A stretch of 64,000 bases of DNA, taken from contig JANYLK010000225.1 in assembly GCA_025357875.1 (NCBI GenBank), positions 1-64,000 on the forward strand, in the 5' to 3' direction. The DNA is from Granulicella sp. (GTDB lineage: Bacteria > Acidobacteriota > Terriglobia > Terriglobales > Acidobacteriaceae). Below are positions 8,710 to 18,366 of this stretch, piece by piece. The translations under genes were made by a program, and so were the position numbers. The notes below the pieces were generated by a model, which was not told where the DNA came from, searched no databases, and saw only the letters and a list, made by a program, of their open reading frames with translations. Each line of letters begins with the position of its first letter. The stretch's first letter is position 1.

Positions 8710-9865
8710 TTACTCCGCGAGTTGCCGCATTACTCTAATCAGATCGGATTTGCCTTCAAAGCCCATCCCCGGCAGCTCTGGCATGGTGACGTAACCGTTC
8801 TCGATGCGTACGCCATCGGGAAATCCGCCGAACGGCTGAAAGAGATCGGGATAGCTCTCGTTACCGCCAAGGCCAAGGCCGGCGGCGATGTTCAACGACA
8901 TCTGGTGGCCACCGTGCGGGATGCAGCGGCGTGGCGACCAACCTGCCGCGCGAATGATTTCGAGCGTGCGCAGATACTCGCACAAGCCGTATGAGAGCGC
9001 ACAATCGAACTGTAGCCAGTCGCGGTCTGCACGCATGCCGCCATGGCGGAGCAGATTGCGCGCGTCCTGATGGCTAAAGATATTTTCGCCAGTGGCCATA
9101 GGTGCGGGATAGAATTCTGCCAGCGCGGATTGCAGCGCGAAATTGAGCGGGTCACCCGCCTCTTCATACCAGAACAGCGGATACTTACGCAGCATTTTGG
9201 CGCAGGCGATTGCGGTCTCCAGATCAAAGCGGCCATTTGCATCAACGGCGAGTTGGGCGTTGTTGCCAATCTCCGCAAGAACTGCTTCGATCCGCAGGCG
9301 ATCGTCGGCAAGCTTTACACCTCCGATCTTCATCTTGACCACGGTGTATCCACGGTCGAGGTAGCTTCGTATCTCAGCGCGCAATGCTTCGAGATTCTTG
9401 CCAGGGTAGTAGTAGGCAGCGTAGACGAAGACGCGGGTCGGCGACGCATCCATACCGCTCGGCAAGCAGCCGGAGGAGCGGTTTGCCCGCGATCTTCGCG
9501 ACCGCATCCCACACCGCCATGTCGATGGTTCCGGCGGCGACGGAGCGTTCGCCATGGCCGCCTGGTTTCTCATTGTGCATCAGCGTGCGCCAGGCGCGGT
9601 CGGGATCGAGATTGTCGTCTGATTCATTTAGCAGTGAAGTGGGATCGGCCTCGCGCAGACGTGGAGCGAAACGCTCGCGGATTAGCCCTCCCTGCCCGTA
9701 GCGTCCGTTGGAGTTGAAGCCGTAGCCGACGACCGTCTTGCCTTCGCGTATGACATCCGTCACCACCGCGACCAGTGAGCACGTCATCCTGGAGAAGTCG
9801 ATGTACGCATTCGCAATCGGGGAGGCGATGGGCAGGGCTACTTCGCGGATGTCGACGATACGTAT
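8710..9865 (-). pseudogene. Broken D-tartrate dehydratase (enolase superfamily)
   Basis: Across two frames this matches the mandelate-racemase/enolase subgroup of D-tartrate dehydratase (tartrate to oxaloacetate plus water). Seen: YGFNSNGRYGQGG, the catalytic Lys region VVKMKIGG, metal ligands in VDANGRF, YEEAGDP and ATGENIFS, and the catalytic His in PHGGHQMS. The first part runs to about 9445 and the second resumes from there in another frame (shift near ADPR/VFVYAA, consistent with loss of one base). The expected start codon reads ATA (9863-9865), although AAGGAA lies 9 bases upstream, so initiation also looks lost. It sits 2 bases from the symporter pseudogene, in one former operon. Confidence 0.88.
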
Positions 9866-10122
9866 GGCAGCCTGTTCCTTTGGCGTTTGAATTCCCTTAC
9901 GACCATAACCCAAAACGACTGCATGACAAATGGGGCGCCGAGTTGGCGGTGTCTGCAAGCGGGTGATCAGCAGCTTTGACACTCCTGTCTGCGCGTGGCA
10001 GGATGTATTGAAACCAAGGCAGTTCGAGGGGGTCAAACTTGCGTTATCTGCGGTCGGGGCCAGCCGCTTTACTTTGCATCGGTCATGGGCATCTTGGGCA
10101 GCGCGCAAGGCGGGGCCTGGCC

Positions 10123-13100
10123 ATGCGAAGGCAGCTGCAGCAATGGGCGTGGGCTTTCATTTGCGTGATTCTCGTCTCAGCTACGTCCGCTTCATCGCAG
10201 CCGAATGCAGCCAGCGACCTCATCCAAGGAAGAGATCTGGTCGCTCACCTGAGTACGCCTGCATTTCCGGATCAGGCTAAGGACATAGCTCTGTTTTCGC
10301 GGCTTGGCTTGGAACGGTCCGCGACGGTTCTGACGGCCGTGTTGACGAATGCCAGTGCATCGACAGCAACATCTGAAGACTGGGCGGAGATGCATCGCGC
10401 TCTTGATGCTCTGATCGAATTGAACGTAGGCCAGCAGCAGTTTTTTAAGGCCAGCATCTATGCCAATTTGCAGGATTCCACGTATCGCCACGATGAGGGC
10501 GATTACGTTGCGGCACTGGCGGCTGCGCGTCAGGCACTCGATCTGCAGCAGCGTTCCGGAGAAATTGCGACGCTGTCGATTCCTTGGAAAGATGTCGGTG
10601 AGGATCTGCTCCACCTTGGTCGGATCGACGAAGCTGCCTCTGCGCTGTATCAGTCTCGCAAGTTACTCCAGGACCCAACCGCTCCCATGGCTGGCGACCT
10701 CTGGGGAGAGATTATTTCACTCGAGTTGGCCCGCGGCAATGCTGCCATCGCCCACACTGAATCGGCGGCTTTCCTTGCGGCTGCTACGCCAATCACACCG
10801 GCGGATTTCCGCGCCGAAGCTCTTCTGGCTGCTTCCCACATCGATATGGATGATCACCGCTACGACGATGCGATCGCGCACGTTCGCGGTGCGTTGTCGG
10901 CGATCAAGGGCCAGCCGAGTCCCGTGTTGGTTGCATATCAGGCCATCAATACATTGATGACGCTTGGCCTGGAAGCGATGCAGACCATGCCGTTTGAGCG
11001 GGCGATCGCACTGTGTGATCGTCTGGAAAAGGACTTTCCCGGACTGCCCATTTCCATTTCCGGGTTCGCGCGCGAGGTAGGGAATCATCGCCGGCGCCTT
11101 GCAGGTCAATTCGATGTCGTTCTGCGTGAGGATTCGGCGGAACTCGAACGCGCACGCACCGCCAACGATCTCACGGGACAGGTTGAAGCGCTGCTTCACA
11201 CTGCGCTTGACTATGCCTACCTGCGCGAGTCGACCCAGCAGATGACGGCGTTGCAACAGGGCGCGGACATTCTGCATTCCGCTGGTGGCCGTGATATTAC
11301 TGCGCTGCTTCGCTTTCGCGTGCTCAACTCCCTGGCTGCTGCGCAGCTTGGCCGAGGCGATTTCGGTTCGGCTCGCGCCACGTATACCGAGGTGATTGCG
11401 GGCATAGAGGTAATTTCATCGGCGCAGATGCGATCGCAGCTTGGCAATCTGTATGCTGATGCGCAACTCGGCATGGCGGGTGCAATGCAACGCGCGGGCG
11501 ATTTCCAGGGCGCGCGCGATCTGCTTCGGAAATCGCTCGAACCTGCGCCTAATTCGCTGGGCCATTTCACGCGCTCCTCCGTTCTGCTGCAGCAAGCTAC
11601 ATTGGGACAAGCCGCTAAGCAGCATCCCGATGAGGTTGTTCTCCTTTATCTCGAAGCGATCAAGGCGCTCCATCATGACAAGGATATAAACGCTGAGGTG
11701 TGCGCACGCTTAGAACTGGTCAAGTACCTTGCAACAGATGCGCAGCCTGTCCCAGGCCAATTTTCTTCTCCCGTGCAGGCCGCAGGATCGACCGACAGCA
11801 TGGCCCGCGATCAGCTTGCTCTGGCGCGCTCTGCGTCCGCGTCGGTCGGACTCGCCGATGCGGGCTGGCGCGTTCAATTCCTGCAAGGCATCCTCGATGA
11901 GAACGCTGGAGACCATGCAGCGGCAATCAAATCCTACTCCGCTGCGGTTGACGCTCTTGATCACATTCGCGCCGGTTTATCAGAGCAGGAAGAGCGTCAG
12001 TCATTTATTGACAGTGTCTCGGTGCAGGAGCTTTATCGCCGTCAGATTCAACTGCTAACTGATTTGGGCAATCGCGAGCAGGCGTGGGAGTTTCTTGAAC
12101 GTGACAAAGCGCGTAGCTTCCTGGAGACGCTCCACGGCCGGAGATTTGCAACTTCGGCCGCAGCGACGACTGCTTCCGCCACGAAGAGCGCCGCCAAGGA
12201 TTCTACCGGCGAACTCAAGCGGCTGGAGGGACAGATTCTTGCTGCGCGTCTCACCCTCGCTCCGGAAAACGAGTCCACCCTGCGCAACTCTGGCCGTCTG
12301 CCGGATGCGGTCCGCGCAAATCTCATCTCGCTGGAGGGAAACTATGCGCTGGCTCGGCAACAGCAGACGCTGGCTGCTTCTCGCGCGACTCAGCCGCTAG
12401 CGCTGCATCCTGTGACGCTCGCAGCCACGCAGGCCCGTCTGCCAGCCCGTACAGCGCTTATCGAATACTCCATCCTGGAACATGAACTTGCTGCGTTCGT
12501 CATAACGCACACTTCTGTGACGGAATTGCATTGGCCTGCAGATACCGCCGCGCTCCCAGTCCAACTCAGCAAGCTTAGCGCATTGTTAGCCTCGCGTCGA
12601 TCGTCAGAGGATGAGTTAAACGCGCAGCTATCTGCAGCGTCGACGATTCTCCTCGGTCCGGTTATGCGCGCCCTTCCGGTCGATATCGAGACGCTACTAA
12701 TCGTACCAACGCAGTCGCTTTCGCTGATCCCATTTCAAGCTCTCCCGATTCCTGAGAAGGGTCCGGTCCGCGGTTTCACGAGCGAGGACGCGTCCTCCGG
12801 TGGGGACGACCTGGCGACTCGCACTTTGTTGATTGATCGTTACGCAGTGGCCTATCTGCCGTCCGCTTCCACACTGCAATTTCTGCGCCCTGCGACTTCG
12901 AGCGCCTCGCCAGACCTTTTCCTCGGTGCGATTGGCAATCTTTCTGTTGAGGGCTGGCCCGCGCTACCGGGAACATTGGACGAGACGTCTGCGATCCAGA
13001 AGCTTTACCGTCACGCCACCCGGGTCACGGGGTCTGATTTCACACATCAGGTCGCGGTTAAAGCGCTGCTTGAACATCAGGAGGTCCACTTCGCGACGCA

Positions 13101-13500
13101 TGGACTCTTCGAAGAACAGGCTCCTTTGTTCAGTTCCCTGATCACCGCACCCTCCCCCGGTCAGCCGTCACGTCTATCGCTCTATGAAGTCATGGACCTC
13201 AACCTCAAGGCTCGTCTGGTGATTCTCAGTGCATGCGAGACAGACCGAGGTCAACTTATCGGGGGAGATGAAATTTCCAGCCTCACGCGCACTTTCCTGC
13301 AGGCAGGCGCAGACAATGTCGTTAGCAGCCTGTGGAATGTCAGCGATCAATCGACCGCGTTACTGATGCAATCGCTGCACGCTCATCTGCGCGCAGGCGA
13401 GCCGACGGCCCTCGCTCTCCGACATGCCGAGCTTCAGGTCCGCCGTAAATTCCCGCAGCCGTTTTTCTGGGCGGCCTTTGTCGATACAGGCGCGCGTTAG
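10123..13500 (+). CDS. Exported TPR-CHAT (caspase-like) protein
   Basis: A 1125-residue protein. ATG 10123 is chosen because it opens a signal peptide (RRQLQQ, then a hydrophobic core, then SATSASSQ); the frame is open from 10039 but the upstream residues look non-coding. Residues about 40-640 are helical and TPR-like, and about 640-760 are helical and charged. The C-terminal CHAT domain (about 820-1120) shows the presumed catalytic dyad: His993 in FATHG and Cys1038 in ILSACETD, followed by SLWNVSD and the family's closing PFFWAAFV. CHAT domains are caspase-fold peptidases (separase, Craspase type). Most are cytosolic, so the signal peptide places this one unusually outside the cytoplasm. It faces a CHASE2 operon 18 bases away. 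The substrate is unknown. Confidence 0.88.
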   Translation: MRRQLQQWAWAFICVILVSATSASSQPNAASDLIQGRDLVAHLSTPAFPDQAKDIALFSRLGLERSATVLTAVLTNASASTATSEDWAEMHRALDALIELNVGQQQFFKASIYANLQDSTYRHDEGDYVAALAAARQALDLQQRSGEIATLSIPWKDVGEDLLHLGRIDEAASALYQSRKLLQDPTAPMAGDLWGEIISLELARGNAAIAHTESAAFLAAATPITPADFRAEALLAASHIDMDDHRYDDAIAHVRGALSAIKGQPSPVLVAYQAINTLMTLGLEAMQTMPFERAIALCDRLEKDFPGLPISISGFAREVGNHRRRLAGQFDVVLREDSAELERARTANDLTGQVEALLHTALDYAYLRESTQQMTALQQGADILHSAGGRDITALLRFRVLNSLAAAQLGRGDFGSARATYTEVIAGIEVISSAQMRSQLGNLYADAQLGMAGAMQRAGDFQGARDLLRKSLEPAPNSLGHFTRSSVLLQQATLGQAAKQHPDEVVLLYLEAIKALHHDKDINAEVCARLELVKYLATDAQPVPGQFSSPVQAAGSTDSMARDQLALARSASASVGLADAGWRVQFLQGILDENAGDHAAAIKSYSAAVDALDHIRAGLSEQEERQSFIDSVSVQELYRRQIQLLTDLGNREQAWEFLERDKARSFLETLHGRRFATSAAATTASATKSAAKDSTGELKRLEGQILAARLTLAPENESTLRNSGRLPDAVRANLISLEGNYALARQQQTLAASRATQPLALHPVTLAATQARLPARTALIEYSILEHELAAFVITHTSVTELHWPADTAALPVQLSKLSALLASRRSSEDELNAQLSAASTILLGPVMRALPVDIETLLIVPTQSLSLIPFQALPIPEKGPVRGFTSEDASSGGDDLATRTLLIDRYAVAYLPSASTLQFLRPATSSASPDLFLGAIGNLSVEGWPALPGTLDETSAIQKLYRHATRVTGSDFTHQVAVKALLEHQEVHFATHGLFEEQAPLFSSLITAPSPGQPSRLSLYEVMDLNLKARLVILSACETDRGQLIGGDEISSLTRTFLQAGADNVVSSLWNVSDQSTALLMQSLHAHLRAGEPTALALRHAELQVRRKFPQPFFWAAFVDTGAR

Positions 13501-13518
13501 GCCTCAATCGCACTGCGC

Positions 13519-14730
13519 TTAGGCGTGGGGTGCAGGCATTGGAGTCGAATCTTTCGGCGTGGATGCAATTGTCTTTAAAACAGTCACCCTCTGATAGAAC
13601 CCGGCGTAAAGCGCGGCCTTGGAATATAGTTCCGCAACGATTACCGCGATTACCAGCGGAACCATCGAACCCCACGCCGCAAGCCGGTGGAAGAGGATCC
13701 AATTGGAAGCCAGTGACAGCAACGGTATCAGCGCGAGCGATACCAGGAAGGCATGCCGGAACTTCAACCAGTGGTATACCGCCAGTGTTGTGAGCCCTCC
13801 TATGATCATCATCAGGCCCGTCATCCAGCGGCTCGCGGAACTGATGGATGTATGATCGATTTCCGCCGCAACCGATTGCGCTACGATCTCGCAGCCATTC
13901 AGCAGTCCACGGGGCGTTGCATACTGATCGCGGGCGACGTGATAAGTTCCGCCCAGCACGACCACCTGCCCCCGAAATGGCGCCATTTTCTCCCATGTAT
14001 CCGACTTGGCGTTATCGATCAGGTCATGAGTTTTAATGGGCGCAAACCTGTATCTGAAATCGAGGAAGTGCGTCTCCGTCCCGTGCTTGGCCGCATCTTT
14101 CTCTACGTGGCCCAGAATTCGGGCCGCCGCAAACCCGGGCGCGTCGACCATGCCGCCCGACTCCAGCGGATACATCTGCTGATAGCCGCGCACGACTCCG
14201 CGTTCGTCCTGCGGCGCAACCGCCAGCGCGGCTACCGAACCGGCGGGTAACGCACTACCGCCAAGCGGCGGATACAGAACAAACTTGCCGTCATCCTTTT
14301 GCTCTGCGGCAACGTTCCACACGATGGGAACAGAGGGAATCGCCATGCTGCTGAAGGTTGGGTCCGACGTGTCGATGTCAACGACAATGGCGCTTGGATG
14401 ACCCTTTGCCACAGCAGCCAGAATTGCAGCAAGAACTTTCGAATCCAGCGGACTGCGCCTTTGAAAAAGGTCTTTGTAGTCGTCGTCGTTGATTGTTATT
14501 AGGCGCACGGAATGAGCCGGCACGGGCCGCTGGATTGATATCGCGGCGTCGAGCGAGTTGTTCGCCCACGTCTCCGGCAGATTGCGCATTTGAAATACGA
14601 GCACCATGACGGCGATGATGAGCAACGCCGGCCGCGATTGCGATACGTGGTGCAGAAAAGGAAGCTTACGGTCTTCAAGATAGCCTTCCAGTCGGCCAAT
14701 TTCACGGTCGAGGATGTCGTCCGCTGTCAT
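13519..14730 (-). CDS. CHASE2-domain membrane protein without output domain
   Basis: A 403-residue protein with a short cytoplasmic N-terminus, TM1 at about residues 34-48, an extracytoplasmic CHASE2-type sensor region at about 55-300 (VRLITINDDDYKDLF, PSAIVVDIDTSDP, VVVLGGTYHVARDQYATP), then three membrane segments at about 305-378 and a tail of about 25 residues. CHASE2 usually feeds a kinase, cyclase or GGDEF output; none is present, so signalling would need a partner. ATG 14730 overlaps the upstream gene's stop as TAATG, which implies translational coupling. It converges on the TPR-CHAT gene 18 bases away. I infer a shared envelope-sensing role. Confidence 0.82.
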   Translation of the reverse strand: MTADDILDREIGRLEGYLEDRKLPFLHHVSQSRPALLIIAVMVLVFQMRNLPETWANNSLDAAISIQRPVPAHSVRLITINDDDYKDLFQRRSPLDSKVLAAILAAVAKGHPSAIVVDIDTSDPTFSSMAIPSVPIVWNVAAEQKDDGKFVLYPPLGGSALPAGSVAALAVAPQDERGVVRGYQQMYPLESGGMVDAPGFAAARILGHVEKDAAKHGTETHFLDFRYRFAPIKTHDLIDNAKSDTWEKMAPFRGQVVVLGGTYHVARDQYATPRGLLNGCEIVAQSVAAEIDHTSISSASRWMTGLMMIIGGLTTLAVYHWLKFRHAFLVSLALIPLLSLASNWILFHRLAAWGSMVPLVIAVIVAELYSKAALYAGFYQRVTVLKTIASTPKDSTPMPAPHA

Positions 14731-15581
14731 TACGGCTGGCTCTGGGAGAGTAGAAATGCACGCAGTAAAACATGCTCGTCCGATCGCGCGCTCGGCCCGG
14801 TCCAGGTTGCGCTGCGAGCCTTCATTGCCTCGAAAGCTTCGTGCGTGGCCTGATATTGCGACTTCGGTGTTACGAGGAGGATCAGGTGCGTAACTTGCTC
14901 CTGATTTGGGTACAGAATTGAGATTTCATACACTCCAGGCGGTCCCAACTGCAACGGTTTCCAGGTTCCCTCTGAGCCCAGTACCCCGCTCAGCGAAGTC
15001 AACGATAAGCGCTCCCCGCTCCGTGACACGGAGACGCTATACCGGCCAGCTCGGATCCGTTCTGGTGCCGGAGGTAACACAACTCCTTGAACCGGGTCGA
15101 AAGCAACAACCGCCTCTGTTTCCTCCACGGTCACCAACCCGCGTGTCATCGTGAGGGCATAGCGGCTGCCGACGGCTGGAGGCTTGCTGAGCAGCACCGA
15201 CAACGCCGCTTGCACAATGCCCCTAATCTGGTTCTTGCCAGGGGAAGAAGCGGAAGGGACGCCACCAACGATAATCGTCGTTTGACAAGGATTTGTGGGC
15301 GTTTCGTCGCAAGTAACATGGGTCCGAGACATATCTTCATCTCGCACGATCGTGATGGCATCGCCTGGCTTGTTTGATTGGGCTGTAATTTTTGCTCCGG
15401 CACTCAATCCCTGGCCGGCTGCGACCGGGGAGGTTGTCCCCTCCAGATGCCACGCCCCCTTAGCGTCCAATACATGGGCAGCTGTTTGCGCCTGTTGGCC
15501 ATGTAGTGCTGTGGCCGCCGCGGCGACCGAACACAAAACGCAAATGATCCACTGGATTCGAGCGCGAGGCATGTCAGTCAA
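14730..15581 (-). CDS. Secreted protein of unknown function, partner of CHASE2 protein
   Basis: A 283-residue protein with an N-terminal signal peptide (IIC VLCSVAAAATALHGQ, about residues 11-29). No family is recognised with certainty. Residues about 35-110 contain a beta-rich stretch (LSAGAKITAQSNKPGDAITI) that could be a FecR- or SH3-like fold, and the C-terminal half is beta-rich (VYEISILYPNQEQVTHLILLV) and ends in a helix. It is the first gene of a two-gene operon with the CHASE2 protein (1-base overlap, TAATG) and likely works in the periplasm with it and perhaps with the exported CHAT protein. Confidence 0.72.
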   Translation of the reverse strand: MTDMPRARIQWIICVLCSVAAAATALHGQQAQTAAHVLDAKGAWHLEGTTSPVAAGQGLSAGAKITAQSNKPGDAITIVRDEDMSRTHVTCDETPTNPCQTTIIVGGVPSASSPGKNQIRGIVQAALSVLLSKPPAVGSRYALTMTRGLVTVEETEAVVAFDPVQGVVLPPAPERIRAGRYSVSVSRSGERLSLTSLSGVLGSEGTWKPLQLGPPGVYEISILYPNQEQVTHLILLVTPKSQYQATHEAFEAMKARSATWTGPSARSDEHVLLRAFLLSQSQP

Positions 15582-15670
15582 CCTATCACACCATCATTCC
15601 GCTCGGCATCAGGAAAATTTTGGGGCGAAATAAAATTAGCCACACTTCCGAGAACCCAATCGTTGCGGCG

Positions 15671-16440
15671 TCACGAAAAAGCCATTTTGCGTACAACATC
15701 CCGTACGATTGTCCATGCTTGGGACTGTTGGTCGACGATGTCGAGGTGATCCGCTGATGGGAACATGGTTACGATTGCTGGATCGCCCATCCGTCTCGAC
15801 ATCTCTGCCCAGCGGAATGGAAGTTCCGGTGGAATCTGGATGTCATCCGTGCCCTGAATCAGAATCTGCGGGGCGTTGAATTGTAAGAGATCGCCTGGAT
15901 TGCCAGCTTCATACCGGTCGTTGAGGTCCGGCGGCGGTCCGCCCATCAGCGCATAAACTTCCGGCTTATCGTGAGCAAACGTAGAGTATCCGGACAGATC
16001 AATCGTCAACCGGAGACCGCCCGCCCCCGCAAGCGCAATCGCTCCAAGCAGCGGTATGTGCGGCTGCGGATCGAGCACCGGGCTGTGCGGAGGAATGTGA
16101 TGGCTGTCGGCGAGCCAGAATGCCAGGTGACCACCCGCTGAATGGCCCATAGCAATCCACTCGAGACAGGTCCAAAGGATGCTTTGTGGCGAGGGTCTTG
16201 ACGACATCGAAGCCCGCCGCGGCGTTCTGAAATGTTGCCGGCCAGACTCCGGCGGTATCACCGCCACGCCTGTATTCGCCTGACCAGCAGGCTATTCCTT
16301 CCTGCTTCAGGGCAGCACACAGATGGCCGACATAGCCGAGGTTCGTACTCGAATTTCCACCAACCACCGTGCAAGAGGACGACCAGCTGAAGCAAGTGGG
16401 TTTTAGCAGTGGCCAGCATGGCGGCAGGATTCACAGTGCA
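15671..16440 (-). pseudogene. Frameshifted alpha/beta hydrolase
   Basis: Three minus-frame pieces join into one alpha/beta-hydrolase fold enzyme. The first holds the oxyanion strand VVLLHGGWWKFEYEPR (up to about 16340). The second holds YVGHLCAALKQEGIACWSGE and runs to about 16157, where an extra base shifts the frame. The third holds the nucleophile elbow AMGHSAGGH, the acid region (LIQGTDDIQIPP) and the catalytic His (SADHLD). Two frame breaks (about 16333-16342 and 16157) prevent a full-length product. It resembles dienelactone-hydrolase or esterase-like members, but the substrate cannot be told. The start is uncertain because the N-terminus is poorly conserved. Confidence 0.78.
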
Positions 16441-16970
16441 GTGATGCAAAATCGCGGGTGTTGAGGGTGTGGCGGCAGCCTCTGGCGCAGACCAGAAGGT
16501 CTTGGGACCCCCGACTATTAGCGCACGGTTTGGGACCCGCAATCCGCGCAAGTACCAACCGGCAAAACATCGAGTCCCGCCCAGGCAGGTGCGTTAGCAC
16601 TGTGCTATCGGGACCGTCAGATCCGCTACATGCTATTCCTGTTGCAAGACGTCAGGTGCAAATCGGAGCGTTACACCCATACGCTGACGATGCCGATTCT
16701 GGACATGACGACATCGACACTACTACCAGAGTCTGTCTATCCGATCCGCGTGACTGCGGACCGCTATATGTGCAATGGCGAAACATCTGGGCAGTGAAAC
16801 ACTATAGCAACGCGTCCGGAACTTTCATCAAGACTACGTTCGGTAACTACACCTGTTCTTTTATGAGCGTCGCCAACGAAGAACAGCCACAGACGCGATG
16901 CCACGCTCCACCACTTATTATTTGTCGACTCACCGCAAACGGGTGTCGGTGCCGGGCTACTGGAAGGTAT
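16441..16970. other. Intergenic stretch, no gene seen
   Basis: About 530 bases between the broken hydrolase and tRNA-Pro. The frames that are open here show no recognisable domain. The plus-strand frame that continues through 16970-17054 encodes the familiar false peptide that arises from reading antisense to a tRNA. I see no convincing promoter, repeat or small gene. Confidence 0.5.
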
Positions 16971-17047
<77 letters not shown>

Positions 17048-17421
17048 AATATAGTACTAGGTGGATGCCGGTTAGTTTGAATGTGATCCGGGGGCCGCGG
17101 GAGGGCTCGCTGAATCACAGTGCCGACTCAAGAAGTTTACCAGATATTTGTGGAGTGATGTGCGAGGGTTGCCGGCAGGTATGGACAGACATGAAGGTAT
17201 GGGCACGCGGGTCGAACATTGCGGCGGAAAGGAGTCCCGGATATACTTCAGTAGATGAACCTATACCGAGACGGCGCGAGTTGTTGTTGTATTACAACGT
17301 CGGGCGGTCTTTGTTTACTGTAGCGATTTCATCCCTACCGAACCTCCAAATTGTCTTTTTTTAGCTCATAGCGGTTTCGACCCGCATCTTTTACTCGGTC
17401 GCGACGGAGATATCAATCTCA
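17048..17421. other. Spacer upstream of the cys operon
   Basis: A 374-base spacer with no gene. It must hold the cysDNH promoter. The only structure I note is the inverted repeat GTTGTA-T-TACAAC (17286-17298), which could be an operator. No known sulfur riboswitch (SAM type) is recognisable. Confidence 0.4.
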
Positions 17422-18366
17422 ATGGCACTGCTGGCATCTGTGGAATCCGAGACATACGAGGTTCACCCTGTGCGGCTGAATCATCTGCAGGCGCTCGAAG
17501 CAGAGAGCATCTCGATACTTCGTGAGGCGGTGGCAGAATTTGCGCGGCCGGTGATGTTGTACTCGATTGGCAAGGACTCATCTGTAATGCTTCGGCTGGC
17601 GCAGAAAGCGTTCTATCCGGGGAAGATTCCGTTTCCACTGCTGCACGTGGATACGAGTTACAAGTTTCCGGAGATGATCCGGTTTCGCGACGAGTACACG
17701 CGAGAGATTGGCGCCGACCTGATCGTTCATCGCAATGAGACAGCGATTGCGGCGGGCGCGAATCCCTATACGCTGGGCACGCAAAACTGCTGTGGTCTGC
17801 TGAAGACGCGCAGTCTGCTGGACGCGCTCGAGGAAGGTGGTTTCGACGCGGCGTTCGGTGGCGCGCGGCGGGACGAAGAAAAGAGCCGAGCCAAGGAGCG
17901 TGTGTATTCTTTCCGCGACTCGGCAGGCCAGTGGGACCCCAAGAACCAGCGACCTGAATTGTGGAGCCTGTATAACTCGCGCCTGCGCAAGGGCGAGAGC
18001 ATCCGGGTGTTTCCGCTTTCGAACTGGACGGAGCTGGACATCTGGCTCTATCTGTACGCGGAGAAGATTCCGATTGTGCCGCTCTACTTTGCGAAGGAGC
18101 GGCAGATCACAATTCGGGGTGGTGCGCTGACGCTTGTTCACGAGGGTATGAAGCTGTTTCCTGGTGAGAAGGTGGAGCAGATCAAAGTGCGGATGCGGTC
18201 TCTGGGATGCGCTCCCTGCACGGGCGCGATGCGCAGCGATGCGGACACGCTGCCGAAGATTATTGAGGAACTTATTACGTTCCGCCGCAGCGAGCGCGAG
18301 AACCGCGCTATCGATCATGATGAAGAAGGTTCGATGGAAGTCAAGAAGCGGGAGGGCTACTTCTAA
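17422..18366 (+). CDS. cysD: Sulfate adenylyltransferase subunit 2
   Basis: CysD is the catalytic PP-loop ATPase subunit of ATP sulfurylase, which turns sulfate and ATP into APS and pyrophosphate with the GTPase CysN. The 314-residue length is normal. Seen: the PP-loop [14 protein letters not shown] (about residues 48-61), [13 protein letters not shown] (about 73-85), [15 protein letters not shown] (about 148-163) and [15 protein letters not shown] (about 196-211). ATG 17422 has GGAG 12 bases upstream, a loose spacing. Its stop overlaps the cysN start (TAATG), so the two subunits are translationally coupled. Confidence 0.96.
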   Translation: MALLASVESETYEVHPVRLNHLQALEAESISILREAVAEFARPVMLYSIGKDSSVMLRLAQKAFYPGKIPFPLLHVDTSYKFPEMIRFRDEYTREIGADLIVHRNETAIAAGANPYTLGTQNCCGLLKTRSLLDALEEGGFDAAFGGARRDEEKSRAKERVYSFRDSAGQWDPKNQRPELWSLYNSRLRKGESIRVFPLSNWTELDIWLYLYAEKIPIVPLYFAKERQITIRGGALTLVHEGMKLFPGEKVEQIKVRMRSLGCAPCTGAMRSDADTLPKIIEELITFRRSERENRAIDHDEEGSMEVKKREGYF

